Position numbers and translations under genes: made by a program
Shown here: one piece after another, positions 61,952-64,000 of the stretch
How the letters are laid out: each line of letters begins with the position of its first letter
How positions within the stretch are numbered: the first letter of the stretch is position 1
Source: Verrucomicrobiota bacterium
GTDB lineage: Bacteria > Verrucomicrobiota > Verrucomicrobiia > Methylacidiphilales > UBA1321
NCBI GenBank assembly: GCA_013286145.1
Contig: JABDGH010000003.1
Coordinates: 1 to 64,000 of the forward strand
DNA length: 64,000 nt
Reading direction: 5' to 3'
Notes under the pieces: model-generated
What the model was told of the DNA's origin: nothing
What the model saw: only the letters and a program-made list of their open reading frames with translations
Database searches by the model: none

Positions 61952-62209
61952 TCAGGCTAAACGAATGGAGGAAGAGGAGGAGGATGGAGGCACCGGATCA
62001 AATCCTGCCCCTCCCCATGGATGACAACGCGAGATACGACGCAATCCCAAGCCAAGTCCCCGGCAAACGCCGTGAGTGCAAATGGCTTGCTCCGTGTAGG
62101 CGGAGCAGGTGGGACTAAACCGGCAGCAGCCCTGCATGCCGAACATAACTTTCAGCGGCGCAAAAACGACGCGATAGGCGCGGATTAAAAATACGATAAT
62201 GGACTGCAT
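61952..62209 (-). CDS. yidD: membrane protein insertion efficiency factor YidD
   Basis: The 85-residue protein has the YidD signature: an amphipathic N-terminus (IVFLIRAYRVVFAPLK), GCCRFSPTCSAYTEQAI and the C-terminal CHPWGGAGFDPVP. It ends in a run of serines (SSSSSS) encoded by a GAG/GAGGAG-rich tract on the plus strand. YidD assists YidC. In most bacteria rpmH and rnpA lie just upstream; here a sulfotransferase gene is upstream, so the usual order is broken. Confidence 0.93.
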   Translation of the reverse strand: MQSIIVFLIRAYRVVFAPLKVMFGMQGCCRFSPTCSAYTEQAICTHGVCRGLGLGLRRISRCHPWGGAGFDPVPPSSSSSSIRLA

Positions 62210-62279
62210 GAGCCGCCAAGCATGGCCGACTTTCCAAAAAAGGCAATCGTCGGTCGTATTCTAATTAGTGGCCGCCTGC

Positions 62280-63209
62280 CTAGACTCGCCTTTCGGCTTC
62301 CAAGCGAAGACCGGCAATCATGGCTTTTCTCCGCTCGATGCCCAACCGGTGCTTCACCCGATGCCCCCAAATGTGGAGCTGTTGGTGAAGACGATTACCC
62401 AGGCTGTAGAGATGATGTTCCGCCTTCAATCCCCAGCCATAATGATCGGCCTGGCGCTGGAATCGTTCCTGTGCATGACGATAAAGCTCAAAATCGAAGC
62501 GGTTCAGGCGGCGAATCGCCTCCACGAGATCAGGCGATATTGAAAAGGAGCCATTGGCGGAAACATTATCCGGAACATAAAAATGCCATTTCCAACCGCA
62601 AACGCGGCCCAGGAGCATGAGCGAAAGATCGAATTGTTCCGTCAGGCCCACAAACTTGAAGTGACGATCAAGATTTTCCATGGCCATTTGCAAGTGCTTC
62701 CCGGAACAGGCTCCGAAGGGCAGGTCGGTGCCGACCCCGGCCAATGTGCGCGTCTGACAATTATCGAAGGAATAACCAAGTTCTGGATATTTCGCCAGGT
62801 TCCAATCGGTCTGGGCAGAATCGATCAGATGATCGGAAGGGATTATTTTATTGCGACATAACATCTTGTAATGAGAAACGGCACGCTGGACCGGATCGCG
62901 TAAAAAAGTGATGTATTCGACGGGAAACGGCAGCACCTCATGCAAACCGAACGGCATATGCCCCTTGAAAATCAGATATTGGCGGAGTTCGTCCCCCGAC
63001 ATTTTTTTTATCCGGGAGAGACATTTGCCCCAATTTTCGATCATCCCGCTTCCCAGTTCCGTATTGAAGTGTTTTCCCTCGCGATAATTCTTCACAAAGA
63101 GACCTCGAAGCGACATTCCCGCCGTCTTGGGAATGTGGAGGAAGACAACCTTGGGAATTGAGTCGGGAATACTTTCCATTTTTAAGCGCTTTAATCGCGC
63201 CTGCATCAT
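62280..63209 (-). CDS. sulfotransferase-family protein
   Basis: The 309-residue protein begins with a PAPS 5'-phosphosulfate-binding loop (VVFLHIPKTAGMSLRGLF, about residues 21-38) and a 3'-phosphate motif (YITFLRDPVQRAVSHY, about 98-113), as in the Sulfotransfer_2/heparan-sulfate type. The C-terminal part is Arg/His-rich. It would transfer sulfate from PAPS to a carbohydrate or similar acceptor, possibly a surface polysaccharide. The acceptor is unknown. No PAPS-synthesis genes are nearby. A second possible start is MESIPDSIPKV. Confidence 0.8.
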   Translation of the reverse strand: MMQARLKRLKMESIPDSIPKVVFLHIPKTAGMSLRGLFVKNYREGKHFNTELGSGMIENWGKCLSRIKKMSGDELRQYLIFKGHMPFGLHEVLPFPVEYITFLRDPVQRAVSHYKMLCRNKIIPSDHLIDSAQTDWNLAKYPELGYSFDNCQTRTLAGVGTDLPFGACSGKHLQMAMENLDRHFKFVGLTEQFDLSLMLLGRVCGWKWHFYVPDNVSANGSFSISPDLVEAIRRLNRFDFELYRHAQERFQRQADHYGWGLKAEHHLYSLGNRLHQQLHIWGHRVKHRLGIERRKAMIAGLRLEAERRV

Positions 63210-63394
63210 TGACGTGCGGTTGTAACCGAGAGTTACGGAATTTTAATTTATTTACTAAACAAGCCATGTTTATTTATCCAAGTCCATTTTTGTTTCGTAC
63301 GGTCTGTCTGACTGAAATTTCCCGAGGTTTGCTTCAATTTCACTCTTCGATCTCATGGACGATTCCACCCTGCTCGTGGTATTGAAGGAACGCT

Positions 63395-64000
63395 ATGTCA
63401 ACGCTCAAGGAAATGGCTGCATCGTTAAACCTGTCGGTTATGGCCATTTCCAAGGCTCTTCGAGATGCGCCCGATATCAGCGCGAGTACAAAAGCGCGTG
63501 TACAGGCCGAAGCACGGCGACGTCATTACATCCCCAATCGGGCTGCACAAAATTTGCGTTCGCGTCGTAGCGGTCTCGTCGGTGTCGTCGTTCCCCACAT
63601 AAATCATACTTATTATTCGCACCTGGTCTGGGGCGTGGAACGGCAGGCGGAGTCGAGCGGATTACAAGTCCTTCTGGCCCATTCCCTGGATCGCGCTGAA
63701 AATGAGATGCGCGAGGTGCAAAAGCTGATCGCCCGGCAGGTGGAGGCTCTGCTCCTCGTGCCTGCTGTCCGATGGCAACATCGACTGGCGACTTTGGAAC
63801 TGTTGCGTTCAAGCCGGATTCCAACGGTACTTTTGGATGCCTATCCGGCGGGCGCGGAAAATTTTCCTCATGTCAGTTGGGTGGTTTGTGATGACCATCG
63901 CGGATCCCAGATTGCCACGGAACATTTATTGCAGTTGGGCCATCGCGAAATTCTTTTTCTGGCCGGCCCGAACGGCTCTTCCTCCAGCGCGGGACGATTT
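63395..64000 (+). CDS. LacI-family transcriptional regulator, 3' end beyond the window
   Basis: This gene is absent from the ORF track because it has no stop before base 64000. The frame from ATG at 63395 (after gaagga) gives MSTLKEMAASLNLSVMAISK, a LacI helix-turn-helix, then a hinge (YIPNRAAQNLRSRRSGLVGVVVP) and the start of a periplasmic-binding-like sensor domain (EHLLQLGHREILFLAGPNG). 202 codons are visible. Targets are unknown. It is divergent from the sulfotransferase gene with a 185-base gap that shows no repeat. Confidence 0.92.
   Translation, partial: MSTLKEMAASLNLSVMAISKALRDAPDISASTKARVQAEARRRHYIPNRAAQNLRSRRSGLVGVVVPHINHTYYSHLVWGVERQAESSGLQVLLAHSLDRAENEMREVQKLIARQVEALLLVPAVRWQHRLATLELLRSSRIPTVLLDAYPAGAENFPHVSWVVCDDHRGSQIATEHLLQLGHREILFLAGPNGSSSSAGRF

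Overview
The window is a chromosomal segment of a bacterium that I place in the Verrucomicrobiota. The best evidence is the 16S rRNA gene, read on the minus strand. It carries the exact complement of the Verrucomicrobia-type EUB338-III probe site (gctgccacccgtaggtgt, about 27315-27332) and begins AGAGTTTGATTCTGGCTCAG. The gene content fits a free-living Gram-negative cell: an Mla-type lipid transporter, outer-membrane barrels, an exopolysaccharide export system and a complete murein toolkit. I see no phage, transposase, integron or CRISPR array. Most of the window is core genome. The unusual signals are palindromic repeats, an enzyme fusion and structured non-coding DNA.

Layout. 1-5.6 kb: the 3' part of a citramalate/isopropylmalate synthase-family gene, valS (which contains an in-frame palindromic insertion), and an ABC-2 type ATPase without its permeases. 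5.6-9.7 kb (minus): mlaE-mlaF-mlaD-ispD, with the IspD protein carrying an extra histidine-kinase dimerisation-like tail, preceded by hisF. 9.8-14 kb (minus): an exopolysaccharide module made of an outer-membrane barrel, a Wzc-like tyrosine kinase and a Wza-like lipoprotein. 14-19.5 kb (plus): CorA, an NtrB/NtrC-like two-component pair and a GT-C-like membrane protein. 19.5-21.9 kb (minus): murI and an N-acetylmuramoyl-L-alanine amidase.

22-28.2 kb (minus) is a complete rRNA operon: promoter with AT-rich upstream element, boxA-like leader, 16S, tRNA-Ala(TGC), tRNA-Ile(GAT), 23S, 5S and a strong intrinsic terminator. 28.4-31 kb (minus): DUF971 protein, DciA-like protein and a polytopic membrane protein, apparently co-translated. 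31-34.2 kb (plus): HemW-like radical SAM protein and a TMTC-like membrane-TPR protein. 34.4-39 kb (minus): PEP carboxylase, a C-terminal processing protease and a lone HicB-like protein. 39-44.4 kb (plus): metH behind a structured leader, then two membrane proteins. 44.6-64 kb: a ClC channel with CBS domains, dnaB behind DnaA-box-like sites, a GntR/LacI chimeric regulator, arginine decarboxylase, a pseudopilin-like protein, an MsrB-MsrA fusion, a methyltransferase, a double-receiver hybrid kinase, two tandem barrel paralogues with their own promoters and terminators, a Dabb protein, galE, yidC-yidD, a sulfotransferase, and the 5' part of a LacI-family gene that runs off the end and is therefore absent from the ORF track.

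Two palindromic repeat families recur. One has arms like GTCATCCCGAGCTTGTCGAGGG; three copies form a conserved MITE-like element of about 143 bp, and shorter or single-arm copies occur elsewhere. The other is GC-rich (GTAGCCGCCGCT...) and sits in frame inside valS. Several ORF-track starts lie inside the first family and are artefacts, so I moved those starts downstream. No database search was possible. Functional calls rest on motifs recognised by eye.
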